NCBI GenBank assembly: GCA_937139155.1
Contig: CAKZPI010000036.1
Coordinates: forward strand, 1-64,000
DNA: 64,000 nucleotides
Reading direction: 5' to 3'
Origin: an uncultured Flavobacteriales bacterium
GTDB taxonomy: Bacteria > Bacteroidota > Bacteroidia > Flavobacteriales > JBLHRE01
The translations under genes were made by a program, and so were the position numbers. The notes under the pieces were generated by a model. That model did not search any database and was not told the origin of the DNA. It was given only the letters and a program-made list of their open reading frames with translations. Shown piece after piece: positions 8,639-17,939 of the stretch; positions within the stretch are counted from its first letter, which is position 1; each line of letters begins with the position of its first letter.

Positions 8639-9844
8639 ATGATTTCTTTCGAGAATACCGAAACCGCCTTCCAGGCCAAGTCTACTAAAGATTTAAGAAA
8701 GGCGCTTTTCTTATATAATATGGTGCGGTTTCCGGCAATTGTAAAATTCGGAAAAGCCATGCTTCCGATTGCCTTTAAACTCGGTATTCCTATTGAGAAG
8801 ACAATTCGAAACACGGTTTACGAGATTTTCTGTGGTGGTGAAACCATTGAGCGCTGCTGGCCTACCATTCGCCACTTGGGTGAGTTTGGGGTGAAAACCA
8901 TTCTTGACTATTCAGTGGAGGGAAAAGAAACCGAATCAGACTTTGATGCCGCCCGGGATGCTACCATTGCAACCCTAGACTACGCCTCGGAACATAGAGA
9001 ATTCATTCCCTTTTCAGTGTTCAAACCCACGGCTCTTGGAAGGTTTGAGCTTTGGGAAAAAGTGAATGCCGGTGAAAGGCTTAATTCTGAAGAAAAGAAA
9101 GAGTTTGAAAGGGTTAAAGCCAGGTTTTACGCCATTGCTGATAAAAGCAAAGAAGTAGACATTCCCGTTCTGGTAGATGCAGAAGAATCATGGATCCAAA
9201 CGGCTGTAGATGATTTGGTTCTGGATATGATGCGCTCTTACAACAAAGAAAAAGCCTTGATTTACAATACCCTTCAAATGTACCGAAGGGACCGTCTAGA
9301 ATATTTACAAGAAATTCTATCACTCTCCATTGGGGATGAATTCTTCTTAGGTCTCAAGCTTGTGCGGGGAGCCTATATGGAAAAGGAGAGGATTCGTTCC
9401 ATTGAAATGGGATACGATAGTCCCATTCAACTCACCAAAGCGGATACCGACCAGGATTATAACCAGGCATTAAACCTATGCATTGACCACATCAACAATG
9501 TAGGCTTGGTGGCCGGAACCCATAATGAGCAATCATCCTTAAGGCTTACCGCGCTCATGGAACAGAAGGGATTGGAAAAGGATGATCAGAGAATCTATTT
9601 TTCGCAATTATTGGGTATGAGCGATCATATTTCCTACAACCTATCAGATCATGGGTACAATGTGGTAAAGTATGTTCCCTTTGGTCCGGTAAGAGATGTT
9701 ATGCCCTACCTACTTAGGCGGGCTGAGGAAAACACCTCGGTTGGCGGACAAACAAGCCGGGAGTTAACCCTGATTCAAAGGGAAATTAAGAGACGTAGGA
9801 CTGAAAGAAATAGAGATGCCGGAGCTGAATTAAAGGCAGTCTGA
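8639..9844 (+). CDS. Proline dehydrogenase
   Basis: 401 residues, a stand-alone ProDH (not a PutA fusion). Motifs: PVLVDAEESW, the FAD/substrate segment GLKLVRGAYMEKER, FSQLLGMSDH and the RRAEENTS motif near the C-terminus that holds the two arginines binding proline carboxylate. The FAD enzyme oxidises proline to pyrroline-5-carboxylate and passes electrons to quinone, peripherally at the inner membrane. No P5C dehydrogenase is nearby. The gene stands alone between divergent aroB and a convergent gene whose end it overlaps by 15 bp. Confidence 0.93.
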   Translation: MISFENTETAFQAKSTKDLRKALFLYNMVRFPAIVKFGKAMLPIAFKLGIPIEKTIRNTVYEIFCGGETIERCWPTIRHLGEFGVKTILDYSVEGKETESDFDAARDATIATLDYASEHREFIPFSVFKPTALGRFELWEKVNAGERLNSEEKKEFERVKARFYAIADKSKEVDIPVLVDAEESWIQTAVDDLVLDMMRSYNKEKALIYNTLQMYRRDRLEYLQEILSLSIGDEFFLGLKLVRGAYMEKERIRSIEMGYDSPIQLTKADTDQDYNQALNLCIDHINNVGLVAGTHNEQSSLRLTALMEQKGLEKDDQRIYFSQLLGMSDHISYNLSDHGYNVVKYVPFGPVRDVMPYLLRRAEENTSVGGQTSRELTLIQREIKRRRTERNRDAGAELKAV

Positions 9845-10222
9845 ACAACCTTTATTTTCGAGCTCAATAGACTCAAGGGTAGCTATGGTATCGGTAATAC
9901 TGTATCTAAGAGTATAGGTCAAATCCATTGAATCACTTCTCAATAAGTACTTCTTCTTTTCAACCCCACGAATATCAGAGTCTCCAAAATCAACATCGCC
10001 TTGCTTGGTTAAGCTTTTGATGTTTTCTCGGTTCAAGTTCAAGCATTTTGATTGACAATGAGATGCCTCTGTGAACTCAAAAGGATGTTTAATCAACAAG
10101 TTTACCACCCGGGTATTGGGTAAATAATTGAATTTGATATCGTCTCTTCTTCCAAAGAAAAGCTTGACCAGTAAAAGGCCTAAACCGATACCGATTGCAA
10201 AAAATATAAGTCTTCTTCCCAT
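9830..10222 (-). CDS. Small membrane-anchored DUF4258-like protein
   Basis: 130 residues. An N-terminal transmembrane segment (about residues 4-22) is followed by a charged FFGRRDD and a soluble domain. NYLPNTRV and GDVDFGDSD recall the DUF4258-type proteins found beside alanine dehydrogenase in Flavobacteriia; this family call is from memory of the pattern and is moderate. Cysteines at the CQSKC and CSDC positions could bind metal or form disulfides. It starts 3 bp after ald and is the last gene of the porX-tsaE-ald set. Function unknown. Confidence 0.7.
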   Translation of the reverse strand: MGRRLIFFAIGIGLGLLLVKLFFGRRDDIKFNYLPNTRVVNLLIKHPFEFTEASHCQSKCLNLNRENIKSLTKQGDVDFGDSDIRGVEKKKYLLRSDSMDLTYTLRYSITDTIATLESIELENKGCSDCL

Positions 10223-10225
10223 AAA

Positions 10226-11449
10226 TTAAATGGCGGCCATGATGAGCTCAAGGCTTTTATAAGGCAATCCGAACCAGTCTCCAATTACACGATGCGTGAA
10301 AATTCCTTGGTAAAGGATGGTTCCGCTTCTTACCCCTTTGTTGTTTTTGATTAAGGCTTCCATTCCGCCTTCGTTTCCGGCATCTAATAGAAGCGGGGCA
10401 AAGATATTGCTTATTGCGAAAGAAGCAGTACGTGCAACCCGAGAAGGTATGTTTGGAACACAATAATGCACAACATCGTGCTTTACGAAGGTGGGTTTCT
10501 CATGTGTAGTTATTTCAGAAGTTTCGAAGACCCCTCCTTGATCAATGGAAATGTCAACCAAAACCGAGCCTGGCTTCATTACCTCAACCATATCTTCAGA
10601 AACCACACAGGGGGTTCTTCCAGCTTCAGAACGAATGGCCCCAATAACCACATCAGCCCGTCTGAGGTGCTTTTTCAGAATATCGGGTTGAATGATGCAG
10701 GTATAAAGTCTGGCGTGAACATCATTTTGCAAGCGTCTTAATCGATAGGTGGAATTGTCAAAAATCTTAACCGAGGCGCCCATACCCATGGCGGCCCTTA
10801 CGGCAAATTCGCCAGCATTACCCGCCCCAAGAATGAGAACTTCGGTTGGGGGCACCCCTGAGATACCACCTAGCAAAAGACCTTTCCCTTTATTGGCCGA
10901 ACTAAGGAGTTCAGCGGCGAGAAGGATGGATGTAGAACCGGCAATTTCAGACATTGACCGCACCACTGGGTAAATACCATATTCATCGGTGAGGTAATCA
11001 AAAGAAAGAGCCGTTATTTTTTTGGCTTGAAGCTTCTCGAAAAAAGCTTTGGTTTGGCTTTTGATCTGAACCGCAGAAATCAAATTCTGCTTGGGTTTCA
11101 TCAATTCAATTTCTTCAAATGTGGGGGGTGCAACCTTAAAAATTAGGTCAGCTTCAAAGATTTGTTTTTTGTCATAGCAAATTTCCGCTCCTGCTTCAGA
11201 GAAATCATGATCGGTATATTTCGCTCCGGCGCCTGCCCCGGTTTCAATGCGAATTCTATGGCCATTGTTGACCAGTAATTTCACCGCATCGGGTGTTAGA
11301 CCAATTCTCCGTTCATAGCGGAAATCTTCTTTGGGGATTCCGATAAAAAGACTGGCGTTCTTGGATTTAACCTCCAATTTTTCTTCCTGTGGAAGGAGTT
11401 CGCTTGCGCGGACCGTTTTAAACCCTTCAGATACCGTCATAGGCTTCAA
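10226..11449 (-). CDS. ald: Alanine dehydrogenase
   Basis: 407 residues with the N-terminal AlaDh/PNT domain (GIPKEDFRYERRIGLTP, RIETGAGAGAKY) and a Rossmann domain with LGAGNAGEFAVRAA at about residues 207-220. The enzyme interconverts alanine and pyruvate plus ammonia with NAD. An alternative is a transhydrogenase alpha-subunit relative, but no beta subunit is present. It overlaps tsaE by 23 bp and is 3 bp from the DUF4258-like gene, so it belongs to the porX transcript. Confidence 0.88.
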   Translation of the reverse strand: MKPMTVSEGFKTVRASELLPQEEKLEVKSKNASLFIGIPKEDFRYERRIGLTPDAVKLLVNNGHRIRIETGAGAGAKYTDHDFSEAGAEICYDKKQIFEADLIFKVAPPTFEEIELMKPKQNLISAVQIKSQTKAFFEKLQAKKITALSFDYLTDEYGIYPVVRSMSEIAGSTSILLAAELLSSANKGKGLLLGGISGVPPTEVLILGAGNAGEFAVRAAMGMGASVKIFDNSTYRLRRLQNDVHARLYTCIIQPDILKKHLRRADVVIGAIRSEAGRTPCVVSEDMVEVMKPGSVLVDISIDQGGVFETSEITTHEKPTFVKHDVVHYCVPNIPSRVARTASFAISNIFAPLLLDAGNEGGMEALIKNNKGVRSGTILYQGIFTHRVIGDWFGLPYKSLELIMAAI

Positions 11450-11855
11450 TGCTTAGCTTTCGTCCGTTTGGAAGAACGTCAATACGAACATTCATCCGGG
11501 GCACCGGTAAAACAGACTCAATGCGCTCAGGCCATTCAATCAAACACCAAGCATTTTTTTGGTCGGTATAAGACTCAAAACCTATATCAAGCGCCTCTTC
11601 TTCAGTTTCGATCCGGTAAAAATCAAAATGGTAAAATGGGTCTCCAGAACCGGTTTCATATTCATTGACTATGGCAAAGGTTGGACTGGTAACATGGTCA
11701 CTTACGCCTAATTTCCTTGCTAATTCAATGGCCAAACTGGTCTTTCCTGCACCTAGGTCACCATACAAAGCTAAGATACGATGTTCTGAATGGTTCAACA
11801 AATAAGAAGCCACCTGATCTAATTCTTCAGGTCGCTGAATTTCAAAGCTTTTCAC
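11427..11855 (-). CDS. tsaE: tRNA threonylcarbamoyladenosine biosynthesis ATPase
   Basis: 142 residues, standard TsaE size. Walker A is GDLGAGKTS at about 34-42; TSPTFAIVNEY, HFDFYRIE and a late LIEWPERI are all family hallmarks. TsaE powers the TsaBD complex that makes t6A at position 37 of ANN-decoding tRNAs. It overlaps porX by 4 bp upstream and ald by 23 bp downstream. Confidence 0.94.
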   Translation of the reverse strand: MKSFEIQRPEELDQVASYLLNHSEHRILALYGDLGAGKTSLAIELARKLGVSDHVTSPTFAIVNEYETGSGDPFYHFDFYRIETEEEALDIGFESYTDQKNAWCLIEWPERIESVLPVPRMNVRIDVLPNGRKLSIEAYDGI

Positions 11856-13411
11856 CTCGGATTTAAAATTGCCAATGGAACAATCATTTCTTCGAGACTA
11901 ATTCCGCCGTGCTGAAAGGTATTCCGGTAATAATTCACATAATGGTTGAAATTATTCGGATAAGCGAAAAAGTCATCTTCCTTGGCAAAGATAAAGGAAG
12001 AACTTACATGTTCTTTGGGCAAGCGAATGGATTCTGGATTGTTTATTTCAAGTACATCCTTGGCATTATAGCTAAGGTTTCGGCCCACTTTATACCTCAA
12101 ATTGGTATTGGTATTTCGGTCGCCAACCACCTTTACCGGCTCTTGAACATGAATGGTTCCGTGATCTGTAGTAAGCACAACTTGCACATCCTGATCTGAC
12201 AATTTATGAAGCAGGTCTTTCAAGGGTGAATTTTCAAACCAGGTTCTGGTAAGATCGCGATAAGCCTTATCGTCGCCCGCCAATTCCCGAATCACCTCCA
12301 TTTCCGTTTTCGCATGTGAAAGCATATCAACGAAATTGTAAACAATCACAGAAAGATCGTTTTGCATAAGGTTTCCCACTTGGTCTGCAAGCTTCTTTCC
12401 GGCAGACAATTGGGTGATTTTATGGTAAACCATTTTCTTTTTCAAGCCATGTCTTTGAAGCTGTGCTTGAAGCAGTTCCTCTTCATGGGCATTTTTAGAA
12501 CCTTGATCGTTTTCGTTTTTCCAAAGCTTAGGAAACTGCCGCTTGATTTCCATGGGCATGAGTCCGGCAAATAAGGCATTCCGAGCATAATGGGTGGCTG
12601 TGGGCAGAATGCTAAAGAAGGTTTCTTCTTTCTGAACTCGGTAGTCGGTTTCAAGCATAGGCTTTATAACCAGCCACTGGTCAAGTCTTAAATTATCAAT
12701 AAGAACAAAAACCATTTTTTTCCCTTCTTTGAGCTTTGGGAAAACAAAATCGTTCATCACGGAAGGCGAAAGAACGGGCCGGTTTCCTGAGTTAGACTCA
12801 AGCCAATTGGTATAATTTTTCTTTACATACTTAAAGAACTGGGCATTGGCTTCCTTTTTTTGGGTGGCGAGTATTTCTTGCATCCCGCTATCTTCAAGGT
12901 TCACCAAATTCAGCTCCCATTTCACCAGCTTTTTATACAGGTCAGCCCAGCCGTCATAATCATTAACCTGATTCATCTCCATAGAGAGTCTGGTGAATTC
13001 TTGTTGGTATGAGGATGTGGTTTTTTCAGAAACCAGCCTGCGGGTGTCAAGGTTTTTCTTAACACTCAATAGAATTTGGTTGGGGTTAACAGGCTTAATA
13101 AGGTAATCGGCAATTTTAGAGCCTATGGCCTCTTCCATTATTTTTTCCTCCTCAGATTTGGTAATCATTACCACGGGAGTAGATTCATTAATATCTTTGA
13201 TTCTGGAAAGGGTTTCAAGACCTGAAAGCCCAGGCATGTTTTCGTCGAGAAAGACAATGTGATAGGGCTTTTCCTTAACCATATCCAAGGCTTCATCGCC
13301 ATTGGTTACGGTGTCTACTTGATAGCCTTTTCCTTCTAAAAACATGATGTGGGGTTTGAGTAAATCAACCTCATCATCAACCCATAATATAGAAACCTGT
13401 TCGGTATGCAT
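11852..13411 (-). CDS. porX: PorX-type response regulator with PglZ phosphatase domain
   Basis: 519 residues from the ATG at 13411; the reading from 13450 adds 13 residues that do not fit the family. Residues 1-120 are a receiver domain with acidic pocket D12-D13, phospho-acceptor D56 and K-P near 105. A linker follows, then a PglZ/alkaline-phosphatase-like domain (FVLIDNLRLDQW, VIYNFVDMLSHAK, LTTDHGTIHV), whose Asp and His residues should bind metal. PorX with kinase PorY and sigma factor SigP controls type IX secretion genes in Porphyromonas; PorX also has phosphodiesterase activity. It heads an operon with tsaE, ald and a DUF4258-like gene, and is divergent from the HD gene. Confidence 0.93.
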   Translation of the reverse strand: MHTEQVSILWVDDEVDLLKPHIMFLEGKGYQVDTVTNGDEALDMVKEKPYHIVFLDENMPGLSGLETLSRIKDINESTPVVMITKSEEEKIMEEAIGSKIADYLIKPVNPNQILLSVKKNLDTRRLVSEKTTSSYQQEFTRLSMEMNQVNDYDGWADLYKKLVKWELNLVNLEDSGMQEILATQKKEANAQFFKYVKKNYTNWLESNSGNRPVLSPSVMNDFVFPKLKEGKKMVFVLIDNLRLDQWLVIKPMLETDYRVQKEETFFSILPTATHYARNALFAGLMPMEIKRQFPKLWKNENDQGSKNAHEEELLQAQLQRHGLKKKMVYHKITQLSAGKKLADQVGNLMQNDLSVIVYNFVDMLSHAKTEMEVIRELAGDDKAYRDLTRTWFENSPLKDLLHKLSDQDVQVVLTTDHGTIHVQEPVKVVGDRNTNTNLRYKVGRNLSYNAKDVLEINNPESIRLPKEHVSSSFIFAKEDDFFAYPNNFNHYVNYYRNTFQHGGISLEEMIVPLAILNPR

Positions 13412-13458
13412 GAATATTCGTGTATTTTCGCCTAAAGTAGCAAATATCATACCCCTTC

Positions 13459-14694
13459 ATGGCGGAGATTATAAACAAGAGAAAGATTTTAAACGACCCC
13501 ATTTACGGGTTCGTATCCATTCCCAACGAAATTACCTTCGATATTATTGAGCACCCCCATTTTCAGAGATTGAGGAGGATTGCTCAATTGGGACTCACAA
13601 ATTTGGTTTATCCTGGAGCCAACCACACTCGCTTTCATCATGCCATTGGTGCCATGCATTTAATGCAGCAAGCGGTGGGCATTCTAAGGTCAAAGGGAGT
13701 TAACATAACCGATGAGGAGGAAGACGCAGCCAGATTAGGCATCCTTCTTCACGACATTGGCCACGGTCCTTTTTCACATGCCCTTGAATCAACCATCATC
13801 GGCTTAAACCATGAGGAGCTTTCAAGTCGGTTTATGAATGCCCTAAACCGTGAATATGGCGGAGCCTTAGACCTTGCCCTAAAAATTTTCCGAAACCAGT
13901 ACCATAAACCCTTTTTGCATCAACTCATTTCAAGCCAATTGGATGTTGACCGGCTTGACTACCTGCGCAGAGATAGCTTTTATACTGGAGTTTCTGAAGG
14001 TGTTATCCCGAGCTTACGCTTGATTCACATGATGAATGTTTCTAGAAATGGAGACCTGGTCATTGACGCAAAAGGAGTTTACTCGGTAGAAAAATTCCTT
14101 GTTGCCAGAAGGTTGATGTACTGGCAAGTATACTTGCACAAAACCGTTTTGGTGGCGGAATTCACCTTAATGAACATTTTAAAAAGGGCGCGTGAATTGG
14201 CCCTTTCGGGGGAAGATGTTTTTGCAAGCTCATCCTTTAGAAGGTTTTTATATACCCAGGTAAATGAGAAGGAGCTAAACGATGATGATAGTTTCTTGAA
14301 TGCTTTCGCGGAACTGGACGACATTGATATTTTAGGGTCAATTAAAGAGTGGACCAAGCATTCAGACATTTGCTTGTCTACTTTGAGCAGGTCTTTAATC
14401 AACCGAAGGTTAGGCAAGATTGAAATTCGTGATACCCCTTTTGATCCAAACTATGTTGATGAAAAATTAAGGGAGGTTTCAAAAAGATTCAAGGTGTCAA
14501 AACACGAGGCCAAGTATTTCGTTTATGAAAATAAAATTTCGAATTCGGCTTACCAAGAAAAAAACCGGATCATGCTCTTGTTTAAAGATGGAAATGTAGA
14601 AGATGTTGCCACTGCTTCTGATCAGCTCAATATCAGAGCCCTTTCGGAAACCGTGGTGAAACACTTCCTTTATTATCCAAAACTTTCATGGTAA
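13459..14694 (+). CDS. HD-domain phosphohydrolase, dGTPase-like
   Basis: 411 residues. The HD metal site is visible as HTRFHHAIGAMH, LLHDIGHGPFSH and LDVDRLDYLRRD, giving the H...HD...D ligands. The family hydrolyses (deoxy)nucleotide phosphates; archaeal and bacterial relatives act as dNTPases, but the substrate here is not known. The C-terminal half has no clear second domain. It is divergent from porX with a 47-bp spacer and precedes lpxD by 34 bp; this order recurs in Flavobacteriales from what I know of these genomes. Confidence 0.85.
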   Translation: MAEIINKRKILNDPIYGFVSIPNEITFDIIEHPHFQRLRRIAQLGLTNLVYPGANHTRFHHAIGAMHLMQQAVGILRSKGVNITDEEEDAARLGILLHDIGHGPFSHALESTIIGLNHEELSSRFMNALNREYGGALDLALKIFRNQYHKPFLHQLISSQLDVDRLDYLRRDSFYTGVSEGVIPSLRLIHMMNVSRNGDLVIDAKGVYSVEKFLVARRLMYWQVYLHKTVLVAEFTLMNILKRARELALSGEDVFASSSFRRFLYTQVNEKELNDDDSFLNAFAELDDIDILGSIKEWTKHSDICLSTLSRSLINRRLGKIEIRDTPFDPNYVDEKLREVSKRFKVSKHEAKYFVYENKISNSAYQEKNRIMLLFKDGNVEDVATASDQLNIRALSETVVKHFLYYPKLSW

Positions 14695-14715
14695 TAAGAG
14701 CCCAAACAAAAAACC

Positions 14716-14723
14716 TATTTTTG
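14716..14723 (+). promoter_or_regulatory. Candidate -7 box for lpxD
   Basis: TATTTTTG matches TAnnTTTG and ends 5 nt before the lpxD ATG at 14729, so the transcript would begin at or next to the start codon. Confidence 0.45.
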
Positions 14724-14728
14724 CGGCA

Positions 14729-15760
14729 ATGGAATTTTCGGCGAAAGCAATAGCAGATATACTAGAAGGAAGTACCGAGGGAAACCCTGAGGTCATGGTT
14801 GATGCTTTTTCAAAAATAGAAGAAGGGAAGCCCAGAACTTTGAGTTTTTTGGCAAATCCTAAATACGAACAATACCTATACACTACAGACTCTTCTGTGG
14901 TTATAGTAAACAAAGACCTTGAATTAAACGGAAAGGTTAAGCCAACCCTAATTCGGGTTGAGGATGCTTACCAAAGTTTTGCAAGGCTTTTAAACTATTA
15001 CCATGCCCTGAAGACTCAGAAGTCAGGAATTGACTCCAAGGCACAAATTGCTGAATCGGCTGAGCTTGGGGAGGACCTTTACATAGGTGCTTTTGCCTAC
15101 CTCGGAGAGAAGGTGAAGATTGGAAAAGGAGTGAAAATTTTTCCTCATGCCTACATTGGTGACGGAGTAAGCATTGGCGACAATACCATCATCAATTCAG
15201 GAGTGAGAATCAATCATGACTGTGTGATTGGGTCTAACTGCACCCTTCATTCAGGAGTTGTTTTAGGAGGGGATGGATTCGGCTTTGCCCCTACGGAAAC
15301 AAACCAATACGACAAAATTGCTCAGATTGGAAATGTGGTGGTTGAAGACTTTGTTGAAATAGGAGCCAATACCACCATTGACCGGGCAACCATGGGATCT
15401 ACCATGATTCGGAAAGGGGTAAAACTTGACAACCTCATTCAGATTGCCCATAATGTAGAAATTGGCGAAAACACGGTAATTGCTGCACAAACTGGCATTG
15501 CAGGCTCGGCCAAGATTGGCAAAAACTGCATGATTGGCGGACAGGTGGCAATTAATGGCCACATTACCCTGGCAGATGGGGTAAAAGTTGCCGCTAAAGC
15601 GGGAGTTTTAAATGATGTTAAAATCCCTGGCCAAAAACTAGATGGTTACCGGGCTTTTCCATTGCAAGACTTCATGAGGTCTTATGTGCTCTTCAAAAAC
15701 CTTCCTAAGTTGGCCAAACGCCTCAAAGAACTTGAATCAATTCTCAAGCAGAAAGCATAA
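14729..15760 (+). CDS. lpxD: UDP-3-O-acylglucosamine N-acyltransferase
   Basis: 343 residues. An N-terminal uridine-binding domain (to about 100) leads into a long left-handed beta-helix of hexapeptide repeats (for example IGEKVKIG-like and IGANTTIDR units) and a C-terminal helix (about 315-343). The catalytic histidine region is GVRINHDCVIG and IQIAHNVEIG. LpxD adds the second hydroxyacyl chain in lipid A synthesis. Its stop overlaps the lpxC/fabZ start by one base (TAATG), making it the first gene of a lipid A operon. Confidence 0.95.
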   Translation: MEFSAKAIADILEGSTEGNPEVMVDAFSKIEEGKPRTLSFLANPKYEQYLYTTDSSVVIVNKDLELNGKVKPTLIRVEDAYQSFARLLNYYHALKTQKSGIDSKAQIAESAELGEDLYIGAFAYLGEKVKIGKGVKIFPHAYIGDGVSIGDNTIINSGVRINHDCVIGSNCTLHSGVVLGGDGFGFAPTETNQYDKIAQIGNVVVEDFVEIGANTTIDRATMGSTMIRKGVKLDNLIQIAHNVEIGENTVIAAQTGIAGSAKIGKNCMIGGQVAINGHITLADGVKVAAKAGVLNDVKIPGQKLDGYRAFPLQDFMRSYVLFKNLPKLAKRLKELESILKQKA

Positions 15761-17157
15761 TGCAGGATAAACAAACCACATTGTCTGCTCCGGTAGAAGT
15801 AAAGGGCACGGGTCTGCATACCGGAAAAAAAGTCTGTCTCCGCTTCCTTCCTGCTGAAGCTGACCATGGATATAAATTTAAGAGGATTGACCTTAAAGAG
15901 GCTCCTGTAATTCCGGCAGATGCCCAATATGTATCCAATACCGACCGTTCAACCTCCCTTGAAAAAGATGGTGTTGAGATACAAACCGTAGAGCATGTAC
16001 TAGCCGCCTTGGTTGGTCTTGAAATTGACAATGCCCTGATTGAGGTTGATGCCTCCGAAACCCCAATCTTAGACGGGTCGGCAGCCCCTTTTGTAGAAGC
16101 CTTAAAAAAGGTAGAAAAGAAAACCCTTGATAAAGACCGAAATTACTACCGAGTAAAGTCTACCCATAAATTTCAAATGGAGGATGGGGTAGAAATTGTC
16201 CTCATTCCAAACGATAAGTTTGAGGTCTCGGTAATGATTGATTTTGGGTCGAAAATCCTTGGCTCTCAATCTGCAAAACTTTCGGATATTCAAGACTTTG
16301 AATCAGAGATTGCCTCTAGCCGAACCTTCTGCTTCTTGCATGAACTTGAGACCCTTTTAGAACATGGACTGATCAAAGGAGGAGAAGTTTCAAATGCCAT
16401 TGTATATGTAGACAAGGTAGTAAGCGATGAGGAGATAGGCCGCTTAAGGTCTGTTTTTAACAAGGAAGAAATTCAGGTTACTCCCAACGGAATCCTAAAC
16501 AACCTTGAGCTTAGGCATTCAAACGAAGCCGCTCGACATAAACTTTTAGACGTTATTGGTGATTTGGCCTTGATTGGTCAGCCCATTAAAGGAAAAATAA
16601 TTGCAACCAAACCCGGCCATGCCGCCAACACGGCTTTCGCCAAAAAAATCAAAGAAGTAATAAAAATGGACAAGAAAAACGACGCACCTTTTTATGACCC
16701 TTCTGCCGAACCTGTCTTAGACATTACGGGCATTATGGCACGTCTTCCACACCGACCGCCTTTCTTATTGATTGATAAAATCATTGAGTTGAGCGAAGAG
16801 CATGTAGTGGGAGTTAAAAATGTGACCATGAACGAATACTTTTTCGAAGGTCATTTCCCAGGAGCTCCGGTTATGCCGGGCGTTCTACAAGTAGAAGCCA
16901 TGGCTCAATGCGGGGGCATCCTTGTATTAGGCACCGTGCCTGATCCAGAAAATTACCTAACCTATTTCTTAAAAATAGATAAGGTTCGCTTTAAGCGGAA
17001 GGTAACCCCAGGAGATACCTTGGTATTTTCCTTAAAGTTAGCTTCCCCCATTCGAAGAGGACTATGCCATATGGAAGGTAAGGCCTACGTTGGCAATCAG
17101 GTGGTAATGGAGGCTGAAATGATGGCCCAAATTGTGAAAGAGAAAAACAAGGAATGA
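15760..17157 (+). CDS. lpxC/fabZ: Bifunctional LpxC deacetylase/FabZ dehydratase
   Basis: 465 residues. Residues 1-300 are LpxC, the zinc deacetylase that commits UDP-acyl-GlcNAc to lipid A: VKGTGLHTGKKV near the start, TVEHVLAALVGLEIDNA with a zinc His, and ARHKLLDVIGDLALIG with the second His/Asp site. Residues about 320-465 are FabZ, hydroxyacyl-ACP dehydratase, with LPHRPPFLLID and EGHFPGAPVMPG (catalytic His at 365) and VEAMAQ. The fusion is a Bacteroidota hallmark and links fatty acid and lipid A synthesis. It overlaps lpxA by 4 bp. Confidence 0.96.
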   Translation: MQDKQTTLSAPVEVKGTGLHTGKKVCLRFLPAEADHGYKFKRIDLKEAPVIPADAQYVSNTDRSTSLEKDGVEIQTVEHVLAALVGLEIDNALIEVDASETPILDGSAAPFVEALKKVEKKTLDKDRNYYRVKSTHKFQMEDGVEIVLIPNDKFEVSVMIDFGSKILGSQSAKLSDIQDFESEIASSRTFCFLHELETLLEHGLIKGGEVSNAIVYVDKVVSDEEIGRLRSVFNKEEIQVTPNGILNNLELRHSNEAARHKLLDVIGDLALIGQPIKGKIIATKPGHAANTAFAKKIKEVIKMDKKNDAPFYDPSAEPVLDITGIMARLPHRPPFLLIDKIIELSEEHVVGVKNVTMNEYFFEGHFPGAPVMPGVLQVEAMAQCGGILVLGTVPDPENYLTYFLKIDKVRFKRKVTPGDTLVFSLKLASPIRRGLCHMEGKAYVGNQVVMEAEMMAQIVKEKNKE

Positions 17158-17939
17158 ATCAGCCCTTAGCTTATATTCATCCAGGAGCCAAAATTGCGGC
17201 CAATGTTGTGGTTGAACCTTTCACCACCATTTCAAAAAATGTTGAAATTGGTGAGGGTTCATGGATTGGAAGCAATGTTACCATCATGGAAGGCGCCCGG
17301 ATTGGAAAGAATTGTAAAATTTATCCCGGAGCAGTGATTGCCGCGGAGCCCCAAGACTTAAAGTTTGGAGGTGAGGAAAGCTTGGCCATCATTGGTGATA
17401 ATACAACCATTCGAGAATGTGTAACCGTTAACCGAGGCACCCATGCCACGGGCAAGTCTATGGTAGGAGCCAATTGTATGCTCATGGCCTACTCTCATGT
17501 TGCCCATGATTGTTATATAGGCGACCATTCAATTATTGTGAATGGGGTGGCCCTTGGTGGACATGTAACCATTGGTGAATATGCCATCATCGGTGGGCTT
17601 TCTGCCGTTCATCAATTTGTAACCATCGGTGCACATACCATGGTTTCAGGAGGTTCTTTGGTTCGCAAAGATGTCCCTCCTTATGTGAAGGCTGCGAAAG
17701 ACCCCCTTTCTTTTGTAGGAATCAACTCCATCGGTATGCGTCGCCGTGGGTATGATTCAGAGAAGATTGCAGAAATTCAACAGATTTACCGCATCCTCTT
17801 TCAGCAAAAGAACAATGTCTCTCAAGCCATTGATATCATTGAAGCGGAAATGCCCGCAACTCCTGAGCGCGACGAAATTCTATCTTTCGTTCGGAACTCT
17901 AAACGTGGGGTGATGAAAGGGTATACAACCAGTTCTTAA
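17154..17939 (+). CDS. lpxA: UDP-N-acetylglucosamine O-acyltransferase
   Basis: 261 residues. A beta-helix of hexapeptide repeats runs to about residue 185, then a helical C-terminal domain. MAYSHVAHDCYIG holds the catalytic histidine. The segment SAVHQFVTIG and LVRKDVPPY are conserved LpxA features. It carries out the first acylation step of lipid A. It overlaps lpxC/fabZ by 4 bp, and the next gene starts directly after its stop codon. Confidence 0.96.
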   Translation: MNQPLAYIHPGAKIAANVVVEPFTTISKNVEIGEGSWIGSNVTIMEGARIGKNCKIYPGAVIAAEPQDLKFGGEESLAIIGDNTTIRECVTVNRGTHATGKSMVGANCMLMAYSHVAHDCYIGDHSIIVNGVALGGHVTIGEYAIIGGLSAVHQFVTIGAHTMVSGGSLVRKDVPPYVKAAKDPLSFVGINSIGMRRRGYDSEKIAEIQQIYRILFQQKNNVSQAIDIIEAEMPATPERDEILSFVRNSKRGVMKGYTTSS

